A stretch of DNA of 64,000 bases, taken from positions 62,001-126,000 of the forward strand of contig NZ_BRPL01000002.1 of NCBI RefSeq assembly GCF_027923585.1, read 5' to 3'. The notes under the pieces are model-generated. The model was not told the DNA's origin. It ran no database searches and saw only the letters and a program-made list of their open reading frames with translations. Numbering within the stretch: position 1 is the first letter of the stretch; each line of letters opens with the position of its first letter. The position numbers were made by a program, and so were the translations under genes. The DNA comes from Philodulcilactobacillus myokonensis (GTDB lineage Bacteria; Bacillota; Bacilli; Lactobacillales; Lactobacillaceae). Shown here one piece after another: positions 37,786-46,886 of the stretch.

Positions 37786-39303
37786 TTAAATGGCTTCATC
37801 TTCATCTGGATGAATTTTTCGAACGTGAATATCGATTTCATAGAATAACCATGAACCGCCACCAAATAGAACCGGACCAAAGAATGTCCAGAAAGTGGTT
37901 TGATAATCATGCTGCATCATTGGTTGGATGAAATTGAAGATAATTCCAAATAACAATGCAGCCATGACAATTGATGTTCCAGTCCATGTCTTCCATGGTT
38001 TGTTATAGAAATTAAATGGACGGTTTAAGTCTTTAATTTTCTTAAACATTGGGAAGGCACCAACGATGAAAATGTATTGGAATGAACTGGAAACATTATT
38101 CATATCGGTCAAAATCGTATAGAACTTTTGAGCTCCAGAGCCACCAAAAGTAGTGAAGAATAGAATGAAGACCATGACAGCACATTGGATCCACATTGCA
38201 TTGGCGGGCATCCCGTGTTTGTTTAACTTAATAATCTTTTTCGGCCACAAACGTTTGGATGAACCTAAAATAAATGACTTTAGTGGTGAGTACAGTAAGA
38301 CAAAGACTTCACCAACACCACTTAGGAAGGTGGCAAAGCCGGTAAAACGAACGAGCCAGATTCCTAATTCGTTGGTCATCCCAGCGGACAATCCCATTGC
38401 ATGACCAAGTGCAAAACCAAGGTTGCCCATGATGACAAACATAACGTTTCCTAAGGTAACGCTTGAGCCGCTTAAAGTCTTACTCCAATTAATACTGTAT
38501 CCACATAGAAAAATGCAGACTGAGTAAGAAATAGTCATCACGACGGTTGAAATCATGACCCCACGTGGAAAAGTTTTGGCGGGATTATGCAACTTATCAA
38601 TGACCCCACTGATTGATTCAACCCCGGCATACGCGAAAATGGCGTAGACAATAAATGACATGATTGAAACCGGTGATTTGAAGGCCGGATTTGGTGAAAT
38701 CAAGAAGTCCTTGTAGCTTGTAATCGGTTGAGCTAACTGACCATGGTTTAAAAAGATCATGATGACTGATAATCCAGCAAATAATCCGACAACAATGATT
38801 GATAATACTCCGCCGACACTTGCCATCCATTCAATTGATTTAAGGCCATTAACGGCAAATAGGGTGGAAACTACCATGAGCGCAATTGATAGAATCCCGA
38901 CCGTTTCCGTTGGATTTAAACCAAAGATGGACCAGCTGGTCGTCTCATCTTTACCAAAGATCATGGTTGAAAATGTAATCCACTGGTTGGGTGCAATGTC
39001 AATCAATGTCATGACCCATGCACATAGCCAAATGAACGTTCCGATGAAAGCAAATTTTTCGTTAACGGCCACTTTCATCCAGGAATACATTCCACCATTA
39101 TATTTACTTAATGCTGAACCATATTCAGCAAACATCAGTGATGATGGAAGAAAGAAGGTTAATGCCCCAATGATGTACCAAATGATACTTGCATATCCCA
39201 TTTGATAGAATGCATTGGTTGAATTAACTAATCCAAAAGCAGTTGAGAGAATCATTAATACCAGCGTGGCTAATGAAATTCTCTTCTTATTTGTCATATC
39301 CAT
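37786..39303 (-). CDS. APC-family permease under a lysine riboswitch, probable lysine transporter
   Basis: 505 residues, about 12 helices. It shares TAFGLVN, YQMGYASIIWY, FAEYGSALSKYNGGMYSW and VESISGVIDKLHNPAKTFP with the YjeM/GABA-antiporter-like branch of the APC superfamily, and is a paralogue of 32905-34434. The leader on its mRNA is a lysine riboswitch with a terminator (39376-39630), so lysine shuts it off; import of lysine or a lysine-related compound is the natural inference. GGGG lies 10 bases before the ATG. Confidence 0.88.
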   Translation of the reverse strand: MDMTNKKRISLATLVLMILSTAFGLVNSTNAFYQMGYASIIWYIIGALTFFLPSSLMFAEYGSALSKYNGGMYSWMKVAVNEKFAFIGTFIWLCAWVMTLIDIAPNQWITFSTMIFGKDETTSWSIFGLNPTETVGILSIALMVVSTLFAVNGLKSIEWMASVGGVLSIIVVGLFAGLSVIMIFLNHGQLAQPITSYKDFLISPNPAFKSPVSIMSFIVYAIFAYAGVESISGVIDKLHNPAKTFPRGVMISTVVMTISYSVCIFLCGYSINWSKTLSGSSVTLGNVMFVIMGNLGFALGHAMGLSAGMTNELGIWLVRFTGFATFLSGVGEVFVLLYSPLKSFILGSSKRLWPKKIIKLNKHGMPANAMWIQCAVMVFILFFTTFGGSGAQKFYTILTDMNNVSSSFQYIFIVGAFPMFKKIKDLNRPFNFYNKPWKTWTGTSIVMAALLFGIIFNFIQPMMQHDYQTTFWTFFGPVLFGGGSWLFYEIDIHVRKIHPDEDEAI

Positions 39304-39375
39304 AAACTAAAAACCCCTAATTATTTATTCTGATCGAAGGGGGTTAGCGGTTTCAATTAACTAGATTAATAGAAT

Positions 39376-39630
39376 AAAAAAGATGCTTTCATTTGGTGCG
39401 CTCGCCAAACAAAAGCATCTCAAATATGATTATTAATTTGAGTCAATTGATAGTTGATCAAGCGCTCCACAAGCGATTAACTTGTGACAGTCCGCAGTTT
39501 GTTGAACCACGTCCCAGAACACTGAATCCTGTAAAATTCAGCACTTCGGCAACAACCCCTTTCAAGCTGCTTCAATGATTACAGTCACTCGCAAGCCTTA
39601 CTGATGGTTGTTGCAACCTCTTCGATTACT
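39376..39630 (-). ncRNA. Lysine riboswitch (L box) with transcription terminator
   Basis: Read on the minus strand, the leader has GAGGTTGCAAC, CAGTAAGGC, GCTTGAAAGGGG, GTTGCCGAAG, CTGGGACGTGG, GGACTGTCACAAG and CTTGTGGAGCGCTTGATC. These follow the order of the L-box aptamer, as in B. subtilis lysC. The aptamer spans about 39456-39630. A hairpin AGATGCTTT/AAAGCATCT (39381-39420) with a run of T residues is the expression platform, 70 bp before the permease gene. Lysine binding should favour termination. Confidence 0.93.
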
Positions 39631-39690
39631 TTTAATTTTATAATCTTCGGAAATGATTGTCAAAATGAATTAAAATAAATGTTTTGTAAA

Positions 39691-39726
39691 AAAATAAGAA
39701 GCACCAAAAAGTGCTTCTTATTTTTA
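39691..39726. terminator. Bidirectional terminator after the aldo/keto reductases
   Basis: AATAAGAAGCAC and GTGCTTCTTATT with a short A-rich loop and T/A tails on both sides. Confidence 0.88.
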
Positions 39727-39729
39727 ATA

Positions 39730-40581
39730 TTAATGTAAATGATTTAATTGATTAGCTGTTTCTGGGGCATGATGATCCAAGAAAAGACTCTTGTTAAGGT
39801 CTAAGCCTCTGATGGCATTCATTTCATCATCATTTAATTTAAAGTCCCAGATGGCGAGATTTTGTTTCATTCTTTCAATGTGAGTTGATTTAGGAATGAT
39901 AACAACGCCACTTTGAGCCAAGAACTTTAATGCAATTTGAGCAGCTGATTTATCATGCTTTTCGCCAATGACCTTTAAAACGGGGTTGGTAAAGAGACCG
40001 TTTTTACCTTCAGCAAATGGACCCCATGATTCGATTTGGGTACCATATTTGTTCATCCACTTACGGTCTTCAGTTTGTTGATTAAAGACGTGGGTTTCAA
40101 CTTGGTTAATGGCCGGGGTAACTTTGACGTTATTAACAAAGTCAACGTAGCGGCCAGCATCAAAATTAGAAATCCCGATGGCTCTAATTTTACCGTCATG
40201 GTATAACTTTTCTAAATCACGGTAGGCACCATAATAGTCACTGAATGGTTGGTGCAAAATGACTAAATCAAGGTAATCAACTTTTAATTTCTTCATTGAT
40301 GCTTCAACTGACTTAGCTGTCTTGTGATCACCAAAGTTTGAAACCCAAACCTTAGTGGTTAAAAAGATATCCTTTCGATCAACATTGCTTTCTTGGATAG
40401 CGTCACCGACTGCTTCTTCATTATGATAGGCTTGGGCGGTATCAATGGCACGGTAGCCAGCACTCAAAGCATCCTTAACCGCTTGTTTACATTGATCAAA
40501 ATCCGGAATTTGAAAAACTCCAAAACCCTCTTGTGGCATTAAAACGCCATTATTTAATTTAACATTTGGAATCTTTGTCAT
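39730..40581 (-). CDS. Aldo/keto reductase (AKR), copy 2 of the operon
   Basis: 283 residues, TIM-barrel NADPH reductase of the 2,5-diketo-gluconate reductase type. GYRAIDTAQAYHNEEAVG holds the catalytic Asp and Tyr, FLTTKVWVSNFG the Lys, DLVILHQPFSDYYG the His, and VVIIPKSTHIERMKQNLAIW the NADPH site. It should reduce aldehydes and ketones in the cytoplasm. GGAGG precedes the ATG. It is 28 bp downstream of a very similar gene and ends with a longer tail (KSLFLDHHAPETANQLNHLH). Confidence 0.92.
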   Translation of the reverse strand: MTKIPNVKLNNGVLMPQEGFGVFQIPDFDQCKQAVKDALSAGYRAIDTAQAYHNEEAVGDAIQESNVDRKDIFLTTKVWVSNFGDHKTAKSVEASMKKLKVDYLDLVILHQPFSDYYGAYRDLEKLYHDGKIRAIGISNFDAGRYVDFVNNVKVTPAINQVETHVFNQQTEDRKWMNKYGTQIESWGPFAEGKNGLFTNPVLKVIGEKHDKSAAQIALKFLAQSGVVIIPKSTHIERMKQNLAIWDFKLNDDEMNAIRGLDLNKSLFLDHHAPETANQLNHLH

Positions 40582-40609
40582 GAGAAAACCTCCAATTTAT
40601 AATATTTAG

Positions 40610-41416
40610 TTAAAAGAAAATGCTTCTGTTAGTATTCAGTTGTTTAATTTGTTTCATTTCATCATCTGTTAATTCAAAATCCCAGATGGCAAGATTCTGC
40701 TTCATTCTTTCAGGATGAACCGATTTAGGAATGACAACAATTCCATTTTGGACTAAGAATCTCAGTGCCACTTGAGCTGCGGATTTATTGTGATTTTTAC
40801 CAATTGATACGAGGGTATCATTAGTAAACAAATGGTGATGACCCTCAGCAAGTGGACCCCATGATTCAATCTGGGTGCCGTATTTTTTCATGGCTTGAAT
40901 TAAATCGGTCTGCTGATTGAAAACGTGGGTTTCAACCTGATTAATGGCCGGGATGACTTGAACTTTTTTAACAAAATCATTATAGGCACTTGCGTTAAAA
41001 TTCGAAACGCCAATGGCTCTAATTTTGTTTTCACCATATAACTGTTCTAAATCTTGGTATGCACCGTAATAATCACCAAAATGTTGGTGTAAAATAACTA
41101 AATCAAGGTAGTTAGTTCCTAATTTGTTCATTGAAGTGTGAATTGACTTAGCAGTGGTTCCCTTACCAAAATTTGAGACCCAGACTTTGGTAGTTAAAAA
41201 GATATCCTTTCGGGCAACATTGCTTTCTTTAATGGCATCGCCAACGGCTTGCTCATTTTGGTAAATTTGGGCAGTATCAATTGCGCGATAACCAGCAGCC
41301 AAAGCATCTTTAACCGCTTGTTTGCATTGTTCGTAATCTGGAATTTGGTAGACGCCGAAACCTTCTTGAGGCATTAAAACGTCGTTATTTAACTTAACAT
41401 TTGGAATGTTTACCAT
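40610..41416 (-). CDS. Aldo/keto reductase (AKR), copy 1 of the operon
   Basis: 268 residues. The Asp-Tyr-Lys-His tetrad is in AIDTAQIYQNE, LTTKVWVSN and VILHQHFGDYYG; PKSVHPERMKQN binds NADPH. It and copy 2 are a tandem duplication, but copy 1 ends about 15 residues earlier at NRSIFF. GGGAGG precedes the ATG. It is the first gene of the operon and is divergent from a MerR gene, with a MerR-type promoter at 41449-41479. Confidence 0.92.
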   Translation of the reverse strand: MVNIPNVKLNNDVLMPQEGFGVYQIPDYEQCKQAVKDALAAGYRAIDTAQIYQNEQAVGDAIKESNVARKDIFLTTKVWVSNFGKGTTAKSIHTSMNKLGTNYLDLVILHQHFGDYYGAYQDLEQLYGENKIRAIGVSNFNASAYNDFVKKVQVIPAINQVETHVFNQQTDLIQAMKKYGTQIESWGPLAEGHHHLFTNDTLVSIGKNHNKSAAQVALRFLVQNGIVVIPKSVHPERMKQNLAIWDFELTDDEMKQIKQLNTNRSIFF

Positions 41417-41448
41417 AATAAAACCTCCCTTATCCTGATTGCTTGTTT

Positions 41449-41479
41449 ATCATAATACCTTCATGTAACATGAAGGCAA
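41449..41479 (-). promoter_or_regulatory. MerR-type promoter of the AKR operon
   Basis: On the minus strand TTGCCT and TATGAT are 19 bp apart. CCTTCATG-TAA-CATGAAGG (41458-41476) is a perfect 8-bp dyad within. This is the classic MerR architecture, where the regulator untwists an over-long spacer to activate. Confidence 0.85.
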
Positions 41480-41498
41480 GTAATAAGGGGTGATTTTT

Positions 41499-41903
41499 TT
41501 GTTAGAAATTAAGGAAGCTGCTAAAAAAGTTGGCATGAATGAAAATACGATTAGGTATTATACCGACCAAGGATTAGTGCCAAGTGTAAAAAGGGATGCT
41601 AATCACCACCGGTTGTTTGATCAAGCATCGCTGAACTGGCTGATTGGTGACCATCGGATGCGAGCAGCAGGGATGTCGATTAGAGAATTGAGGTATTACG
41701 TTAAACTCTGCTTAAAGGGCAATTCAACCGTGAGTGAACGAGCTCAAATTATCGATCAATTAAGAATTAAGGTTGATCAACAATTAAAAGCAGCTCAACA
41801 ACGAGCCCATTTCTTGAGTGTTAAATCTCAAATTTATCATGACCTTTTAAATCATCACCGGACAAAAGATGTTTTAAATCCAGGGACATGGAAAAATAAT
41901 TAA
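41499..41903 (+). CDS. MerR-family regulator of the AKR operon
   Basis: 134 residues. LEIKEAAKKVGMNENTIRYY and TDQGLVPSVKRDANHHRLFD form the winged helix; LRAAGMSIRELRYYVKLCLKG and a coiled coil follow. The start is the TTG at 41499, 6 bases after AAGGGGTG; a GTG at 41490 overlaps that site. It is divergent from the AKR pair and most likely activates them through the dyad between, sensing reactive aldehydes or a similar signal. It resembles the MerR at 60135. Confidence 0.9.
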   Translation: MLEIKEAAKKVGMNENTIRYYTDQGLVPSVKRDANHHRLFDQASLNWLIGDHRMRAAGMSIRELRYYVKLCLKGNSTVSERAQIIDQLRIKVDQQLKAAQQRAHFLSVKSQIYHDLLNHHRTKDVLNPGTWKNN

Positions 41904-41943
41904 TTTAATATAATAGTACTTTGTTTTTATGAAAAAATATATA

Positions 41944-42735
41944 TCAAGATTTCGTTCTTATCCTAAATTTTTTTGTAATCTTTTTTGTAGATTTTTTCTT
42001 TAATGTAAGTAATGACATAAATATACTGATTATGATTAGAAAAATTAGTATGAATATTAATTCATTAAAAGTATAATTTTGATTTAACAGTTTAGTAGAA
42101 CTCATTAAATCCCATAAAATATGCATGATTACAGGAACAAGTAAATTAAAAGTTTTTAGATAAACAGTTGAATTTATTATTCCAATTGAGATTGTAAACA
42201 TTATCTGTACTAATGTAATTATAATATTTTGACTTATTGTTATAATATTTAAAATATGTAAAAAACTGAATAACAGGCTGCTAGAAATAATAGATAAGAA
42301 ACAATTTGTTCTAATATTATTATTCTTACTATTAAACATTTTTAAAAATAATAATAATATAATTCCTCTGAATACATATTCTTCTAGAATGCCTGCACCT
42401 ACTGACATTTCTAAATCTCTTATAGATAAAGTTCCAACCCAATTAAATAAAACTGATTTATATATTGTAAATAACGTAAAAAATATTATTAGTAATAATA
42501 TACTTAGATATTTCTTTATATTTATTAAAAGAATTTTTTGATTTATCACTTTTTGATTTAAATAATATAAATATGTAAATGTAAAAAGATAATTTATAAT
42601 AATAATAATATTATTGTAATAATTGCTAACAGAATTGAATAATGATTTATGAATAATATTTAATAATAGAATTAAAGAAATTAGAGAAAAATATACAATT
42701 GAAATTTTACAAATATAATGTGAATTTTTATTCAT
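41944..42735 (-). CDS. CPBP-family intramembrane metalloprotease
   Basis: 263 residues, very AT-rich, with about seven hydrophobic helices. Motif 1 is GAGILEEYVFRG (EExxxR), motif 2 is in SLLFSFLHILNI, and a later HILWDL supplies motif 3. Family members include CAAX-prenyl-type proteases and bacteriocin-immunity proteins. It lies 120 bp downstream of a membrane-anchored XRE regulator on the same strand. GGGGGTG precedes the ATG. Base use differs from the core genes, suggesting transfer. Confidence 0.85.
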   Translation of the reverse strand: MNKNSHYICKISIVYFSLISLILLLNIIHKSLFNSVSNYYNNIIIIINYLFTFTYLYYLNQKVINQKILLINIKKYLSILLLIIFFTLFTIYKSVLFNWVGTLSIRDLEMSVGAGILEEYVFRGIILLLFLKMFNSKNNNIRTNCFLSIISSSLLFSFLHILNIITISQNIIITLVQIMFTISIGIINSTVYLKTFNLLVPVIMHILWDLMSSTKLLNQNYTFNELIFILIFLIIISIFMSLLTLKKKSTKKITKKFRIRTKS

Positions 42736-42804
42736 AACTTAACGCACCCCCTTTTTAATTTATATTTTTAAATTATATTAAAAATACCATTATATCAAGC
42801 TTTT

Positions 42805-42838
42805 AAGGGTTACATTCTAAAATGTAACCCTTTTTTCT
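42805..42838. terminator. Hairpin between the XRE and CPBP genes
   Basis: AAGGGTTACATT-CTAA-AATGTAACCCTT, perfect 12-bp arms. The T-tail is on the plus strand, while both neighbours read minus, so it may instead stabilise the XRE mRNA or end an unseen plus transcript. Confidence 0.6.
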
Positions 42839-42855
42839 CAATTTAATGTTATATA

Positions 42856-43443
42856 TTAATTGTACGTAAAAAAGATAACATCAAAACCTATAGTTAATGA
42901 TATCGAATGAACCATTATTCCAAATATTATTTCTAAATTAATCTGGGTAACGCTTTGAGAAATACCTAATTCTAGAAAAAATGTAATAAATAATAAAATT
43001 AAAGAAATAATAATAATTTTTAATTTATTGTTTCTTACTTTTTCTTTTAAATCTTTAAAAAATATAAAAAATATACATAAATTAATTATTAATAGTGGAG
43101 TTACAAATGCTAAATGATTAGATCCAATAAGAAACGTATTACATATGCTAGCTATAGTTAATATAATATTAAAATAGTAGGAATAATTTAATAGAGTTTT
43201 CTTTGATTTGATATTTTTTACGTAATTATTTTTATTCTTTTTTGTTGGAGGCTCTATAAAAAAACTTAATGGCACTTTGTAGATATCACAAATCATATTT
43301 AATGATTGAATATCTGGCTTTCCTCTATCATTTTCCCAGTTAGAAATCGTCTTTCTAGATACATGTAACTGTTTAGCTAGTTGTGCTTGTGTTATGTTAT
43401 TATTTTTTCTTAGTGTTATTATTTTTTCTGAAATATTATTCAT
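42856..43443 (-). CDS. Membrane-anchored XRE-family regulator (2 of 3)
   Basis: 195 residues. The N-terminal HTH is NNITQAQLAKQLHVSRKTIS then NWENDRGKPDIQSLN. A Lys/Asn-rich linker precedes about four membrane helices (YYFNIILTIASICNTFLI, LAFVTPLLIINLCIFFIFF and two more). The design would hold a DNA-binding domain at the membrane. AAGGA precedes the ATG. Its downstream neighbour is the CPBP protease, a possible partner in sensing or release; that link is inference. Confidence 0.83.
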   Translation of the reverse strand: MNNISEKIITLRKNNNITQAQLAKQLHVSRKTISNWENDRGKPDIQSLNMICDIYKVPLSFFIEPPTKKNKNNYVKNIKSKKTLLNYSYYFNIILTIASICNTFLIGSNHLAFVTPLLIINLCIFFIFFKDLKEKVRNNKLKIIIISLILLFITFFLELGISQSVTQINLEIIFGIMVHSISLTIGFDVIFFTYN

Positions 43444-43562
43444 GACTTTAATCCTTATTATGTTTATTTTGATCAGTAGATAATATAAACATTCACTGAT
43501 TAATACATAATATTATATATTGATTTACAAAAACATTAAAATAAAAATATGTTATAAAAAAT

Positions 43563-43608
43563 AAAAGAATCGTAATTTTATTTCATTAATAAATTACGAT
43601 TCTTTTTG
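43563..43608. terminator. Terminator, AAAGAATCGTAATTT hairpin
   Basis: AAAGAATCGTAATTT and AAATTACGATTCTTT arms with A and T tracts on both sides, downstream of the MerR gene at 43643. Confidence 0.85.
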
Positions 43609-43642
43609 ATTTTATGTTAAATGAAAGTATTCTTATTATGAT

Positions 43643-44119
43643 TTATTTTTTGATTTTAGTATCAATGATTTTAGCATCAACCCGGTCTTTTTTAACAATG
43701 AACCAAATTTGATGGTGTTCATCAACTTTACCGAAATTTAGGGCCGGATAGTTATCAATAATGTTCATTTCAATCATCCGACCACCAATGGTTTTCCTAA
43801 CAAGGTTCTTGAATTTATCCATGATGGAAGCCTTTTTGGCAGCTACAGTTAATGTGAAGCCCGAATCTAAATACGATTTAATTAATTTTATTTTTAAATA
43901 CGTTCCGGTGGTATATTTATGAGTCTTATTTTTTAAAACACTTTTGGATTTAATATACCCACATTTTTCCCAGTAACGAATCTGACTAGGTGTTAACCCC
44001 GTATTCTTGGCAATGTCGCCAACGTTCATCAGCATGGATTCACTTTTAAAAATTTGCCGCATTCTTCGGTTTAAGTCCTCAATTTGATCCGATTTTTCCA
44101 AATCCTTCACTTCCTTCAT
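43643..44119 (-). CDS. MerR-family regulator of the efflux operon
   Basis: 158 residues. The winged helix is GDIAKNTGLTPSQIRYWEKC, followed by GYIKSKSVLKNKTHKYT; the C-terminal region differs from the other MerR proteins here and ends in a short beta-like segment (HHQIWFIVKKDRVD). The start is uncertain: the ATG at 44119 has no clear ribosome binding site. It is divergent from a DHA2 pump and DUF4811 gene, a combination often seen in lactobacilli. Confidence 0.83.
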   Translation of the reverse strand: MKEVKDLEKSDQIEDLNRRMRQIFKSESMLMNVGDIAKNTGLTPSQIRYWEKCGYIKSKSVLKNKTHKYTTGTYLKIKLIKSYLDSGFTLTVAAKKASIMDKFKNLVRKTIGGRMIEMNIIDNYPALNFGKVDEHHQIWFIVKKDRVDAKIIDTKIKK

Positions 44120-44194
44120 TTTTGTTATATTTTAAATAATCATTTTACATATTATGAATTAATTATATAATATTTAAAAAGCATGTCAAATTTA

Positions 44195-44223
44195 TTGACA
44201 ATAATTAATGACTGTATTATATT
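44195..44223 (+). promoter_or_regulatory. Promoter of the DHA2-DUF4811 operon
   Basis: TTGACA (44195-44200) and TATATT (44218-44223) with a 17-bp spacer. AT-rich partial dyads around it may be the MerR site. Confidence 0.65.
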
Positions 44224-44268
44224 AATAATCAGCACTTATTATTAATACGTAAAGAGAGGGGTTTATTA

Positions 44269-45753
44269 ATGGCACAAAATAACGTTACCGTTGATCAAAA
44301 TGGTAAGTCATATAATCGATTTGCGTTTATCTTACTATTATTAGTCGGAACGTTCTTCGAAATTTTGAACGAAACCGTTTTGGCAACTGCTTATCCAGAC
44401 TTAATGAAATATTTTAATATTAATACTTCAACTGTCCAATGGTTAACCAGTGCATTTTTAATGGTTAATGGAATTATGATTCCATTATCTGCCTGGTTAA
44501 TTCGACGGATCAATACCAAGTGGTTGTATCTGATGTCTTTGGTAATTTTCCTAATTGGAACAATCATTGCTTATACATCAACTAGTTTTGGCGTCTTATT
44601 GACCGCTAGAATTATCCAAGCCGTTAGTGCCGGATTAGGAATGCCACTACTTCAGACCATTATGTTATACATTTTTCCACCTGATAAACGTGGTGCTTCA
44701 ATGGGGTTATCCGGTTTAGTAATTGGATTAGCTCCAGCAATTGGCCCGACATTATCCGGTTGGATTGTTGATAATGCCAGTTGGCGTGATTTATTTGGAA
44801 TGAACATTATTCCATTGATTATTGTCATTCTTTTAGGATTGAAATTTATTAAACCAGTTTTGCCAACCGAAAAGCTCAGCGTTGACTACTTCTCAGCCAT
44901 TCTATCAACAATTGGTTTTGGGGTTCTTTTATATGGATTCTCATCAGTTGGTAACGATGGATGGGGAAGTTCAACCGTTTTAATTTCATTGTTAATTGGA
45001 TTTATCTTTGTTGGCTTCTTTATCTGGCGAGACCTTACAGTTTCAGATCCACTAGTTGATTTGAAAGTCTTTAAATCACCACAATTTAGTATTGGAACCA
45101 TCATTGGTTCATTAGCAATGATGTCCATGGTTGGTTTCGAAATGGTATTACCATTGTACTTACAAACTGTTCGTGGCGATTCTGCTTTCCATTCTGGTTT
45201 AACACTACTAGCCGGAGCATTGATGATTGGTATTCTTAGTCCATTTACCGGTCAGATTTTTGATAAATTTGGTGCTAAGAACTTAGTTATTAGTGGTTTC
45301 TTAATTTTAGGAATTGGCACCATTCCGTTTATTTACTTAACTAAGGATACGCCAGTAATCTACATTGTCGTTCTATATGCAATTCGATCCGTTGGAATTG
45401 CCATGACCATGATGCCAATTACAACTTACAGTATGAACTCATTACCAAATCATTTGATTAATCACGGAACTTCAGCTAATAATACGGTTAGACAGGTTGC
45501 TAGTTCAATTGCAACTGCCGTTTTGACTTCCGTTTTATCTAATACAACTAATGATGCTAAACCAGTTAAGCACTTGTTAACAACTAATCCACTATCTTAT
45601 AAGAACGGCATGATTAACGCAGTTCTAAGTGGTTATCATGCTGCATTCTTAGTGGCCGCATTATTTGCATTAGTTGGAATTATTAGTGCATTCTTCCTAA
45701 GGAAAGGAAAAGGGTTTAGTCAGGATAATGCAAAGGAGGTGGCTTCTAAATGA
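44269..45753 (+). CDS. DHA2-family MFS efflux transporter
   Basis: 494 residues, 14 predicted helices. FFEILNETVLATAYPDLMKY is the DHA2 TM1 motif, WLIRRINTKWLY is loop motif A, and GLVIGLAPAIGPTLSGW is the antiporter motif C. It should export drugs or other toxic compounds. GAGAGGGG precedes the ATG. Its stop overlaps the start of the DUF4811 gene in ATGA, so the two are translationally coupled. The divergent MerR gene is the probable regulator. Confidence 0.92.
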   Translation: MAQNNVTVDQNGKSYNRFAFILLLLVGTFFEILNETVLATAYPDLMKYFNINTSTVQWLTSAFLMVNGIMIPLSAWLIRRINTKWLYLMSLVIFLIGTIIAYTSTSFGVLLTARIIQAVSAGLGMPLLQTIMLYIFPPDKRGASMGLSGLVIGLAPAIGPTLSGWIVDNASWRDLFGMNIIPLIIVILLGLKFIKPVLPTEKLSVDYFSAILSTIGFGVLLYGFSSVGNDGWGSSTVLISLLIGFIFVGFFIWRDLTVSDPLVDLKVFKSPQFSIGTIIGSLAMMSMVGFEMVLPLYLQTVRGDSAFHSGLTLLAGALMIGILSPFTGQIFDKFGAKNLVISGFLILGIGTIPFIYLTKDTPVIYIVVLYAIRSVGIAMTMMPITTYSMNSLPNHLINHGTSANNTVRQVASSIATAVLTSVLSNTTNDAKPVKHLLTTNPLSYKNGMINAVLSGYHAAFLVAALFALVGIISAFFLRKGKGFSQDNAKEVASK

Positions 45754-46547
45754 TCATCTACCTATTAATTATCATTGCAATTCTATATTTCTTATCATGG
45801 AATTTAATTAAGAATCGAACTTTTCACATTGTTGCTTCCACAATTACAAGTTTGCTTTTATTAGGAGCCGTTGTACTTTCAATTATGAACTTTAATGATC
45901 ATTATGGAATGCATCGGGTAAACCAAACGAAGACTGAGCAGTTAGCTTCAGTTTCACCATCTAAACAAATGAAAATGTTGATTTATCAACCAGTCGGAAC
46001 TTCCAGTGCTGCTAAAAAGTATCAAGTGGTGATCTATAAAAACCACGATGATCAAAAGAAGACGAGCCATACTAATCCAGATACTAGTGTTATTAATCAT
46101 ATTCATCAAAATAGTAGTGTAAAATCTCCTAAGATGGTTACGACCAAAACAAGATGGGAGTATAAGTCTCATAGTGCTAAATTAATGTTTGATTTAGCGC
46201 AAAAGGCTAATACTGATAAGACCGTCAATGATTTTTACGTTCCCAAGAATTGGCTAGTCTTATCTGCTAAACAAGCGAAGGCACTACCTAAAATTATGAA
46301 ACAAGAACAAAGTAACATGAAAGCTCAAATGAGTTCGCCACAGGCTAAAATGCAGATGCAAAGGCAGGCCCAAAGTTTTATTCAAGCTAAAATGATGCAG
46401 GCAATGCAAAAGAATCCGCAAATGCCAGCTCAGCAAAAGGCTAAATTAATGAAACAGCTTCAGGCTGAATTTAAACAACAAGTTCAACAAAAAGCGGCTG
46501 CTCAATTAATGCCAAAAGTAATGCAACAAGTTAAACAGGTAAAGTAA
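45750..46547 (+). CDS. DUF4811-family membrane protein
   Basis: 265 residues. Two N-terminal helices (IIYLLIIIAILYFLSW and IVASTITSLLLLGAVVLSI) are followed by an extracytoplasmic beta-like domain (MKMLIYQPVGTSSAAKKYQV). A C-terminal low-complexity region of about 80 residues is rich in Gln, Met, Ala and Lys. Lactobacilli commonly pair this family with a DHA2 pump. AAAGGAGGTG inside the pump gene is its ribosome binding site. The role is unknown; an accessory to the pump is inferred. Confidence 0.85.
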   Translation: MIIYLLIIIAILYFLSWNLIKNRTFHIVASTITSLLLLGAVVLSIMNFNDHYGMHRVNQTKTEQLASVSPSKQMKMLIYQPVGTSSAAKKYQVVIYKNHDDQKKTSHTNPDTSVINHIHQNSSVKSPKMVTTKTRWEYKSHSAKLMFDLAQKANTDKTVNDFYVPKNWLVLSAKQAKALPKIMKQEQSNMKAQMSSPQAKMQMQRQAQSFIQAKMMQAMQKNPQMPAQQKAKLMKQLQAEFKQQVQQKAAAQLMPKVMQQVKQVK

Positions 46548-46553
46548 TAAATG

Positions 46554-46594
46554 ATAAGCATGCATAAATCTAATTTATGCATGCTTATTTTTTG
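46554..46594 (+). terminator. Terminator of the efflux operon
   Basis: AAGCATGCATAAAT and ATTTATGCATGCTT arms followed by ATTTTTTG. Confidence 0.92.
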
Positions 46595-46634
46595 TTATAA
46601 TTATAATAATTACTGATGAAACGAGATGATTCAC

Positions 46635-46886
46635 ATGTTTAGCAATTTAATGGGAATGTTTGCAATTCTATTGGCTGTTTTATTCTTGATTTCTGCATTT
46701 ATGACGGTTCACTATGCATTAAAACGCAATCGTATTATTTTGAATAATCCTAAAAGCCGTTCGATTATTGATCAGGTCGTAAGTAAATATCCACTTAGCC
46801 GTCAGCAAAGTGTTGAAATTCAAAATGTATTTCATTTAAATATGTTGGAAGCATTTTTGCTACTGAGGAGATATAAAAGATATTAA
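46635..46886 (+). CDS. Small membrane protein
   Basis: 83 residues. One N-terminal helix (MGMFAILLAVLFLISAFMTV) then a basic cytoplasmic part (YALKRNRIILNNPKSRSIID) and a helical tail that looks like a divergent HTH or UBA-like turn (YPLSRQQSVEIQNVFHLNML). The ATG at 46635 follows GAG by 9 bases; an ATG at 46626 is also possible. No family recognised. It lies just after the efflux operon terminator. Confidence 0.55.
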   Translation: MFSNLMGMFAILLAVLFLISAFMTVHYALKRNRIILNNPKSRSIIDQVVSKYPLSRQQSVEIQNVFHLNMLEAFLLLRRYKRY

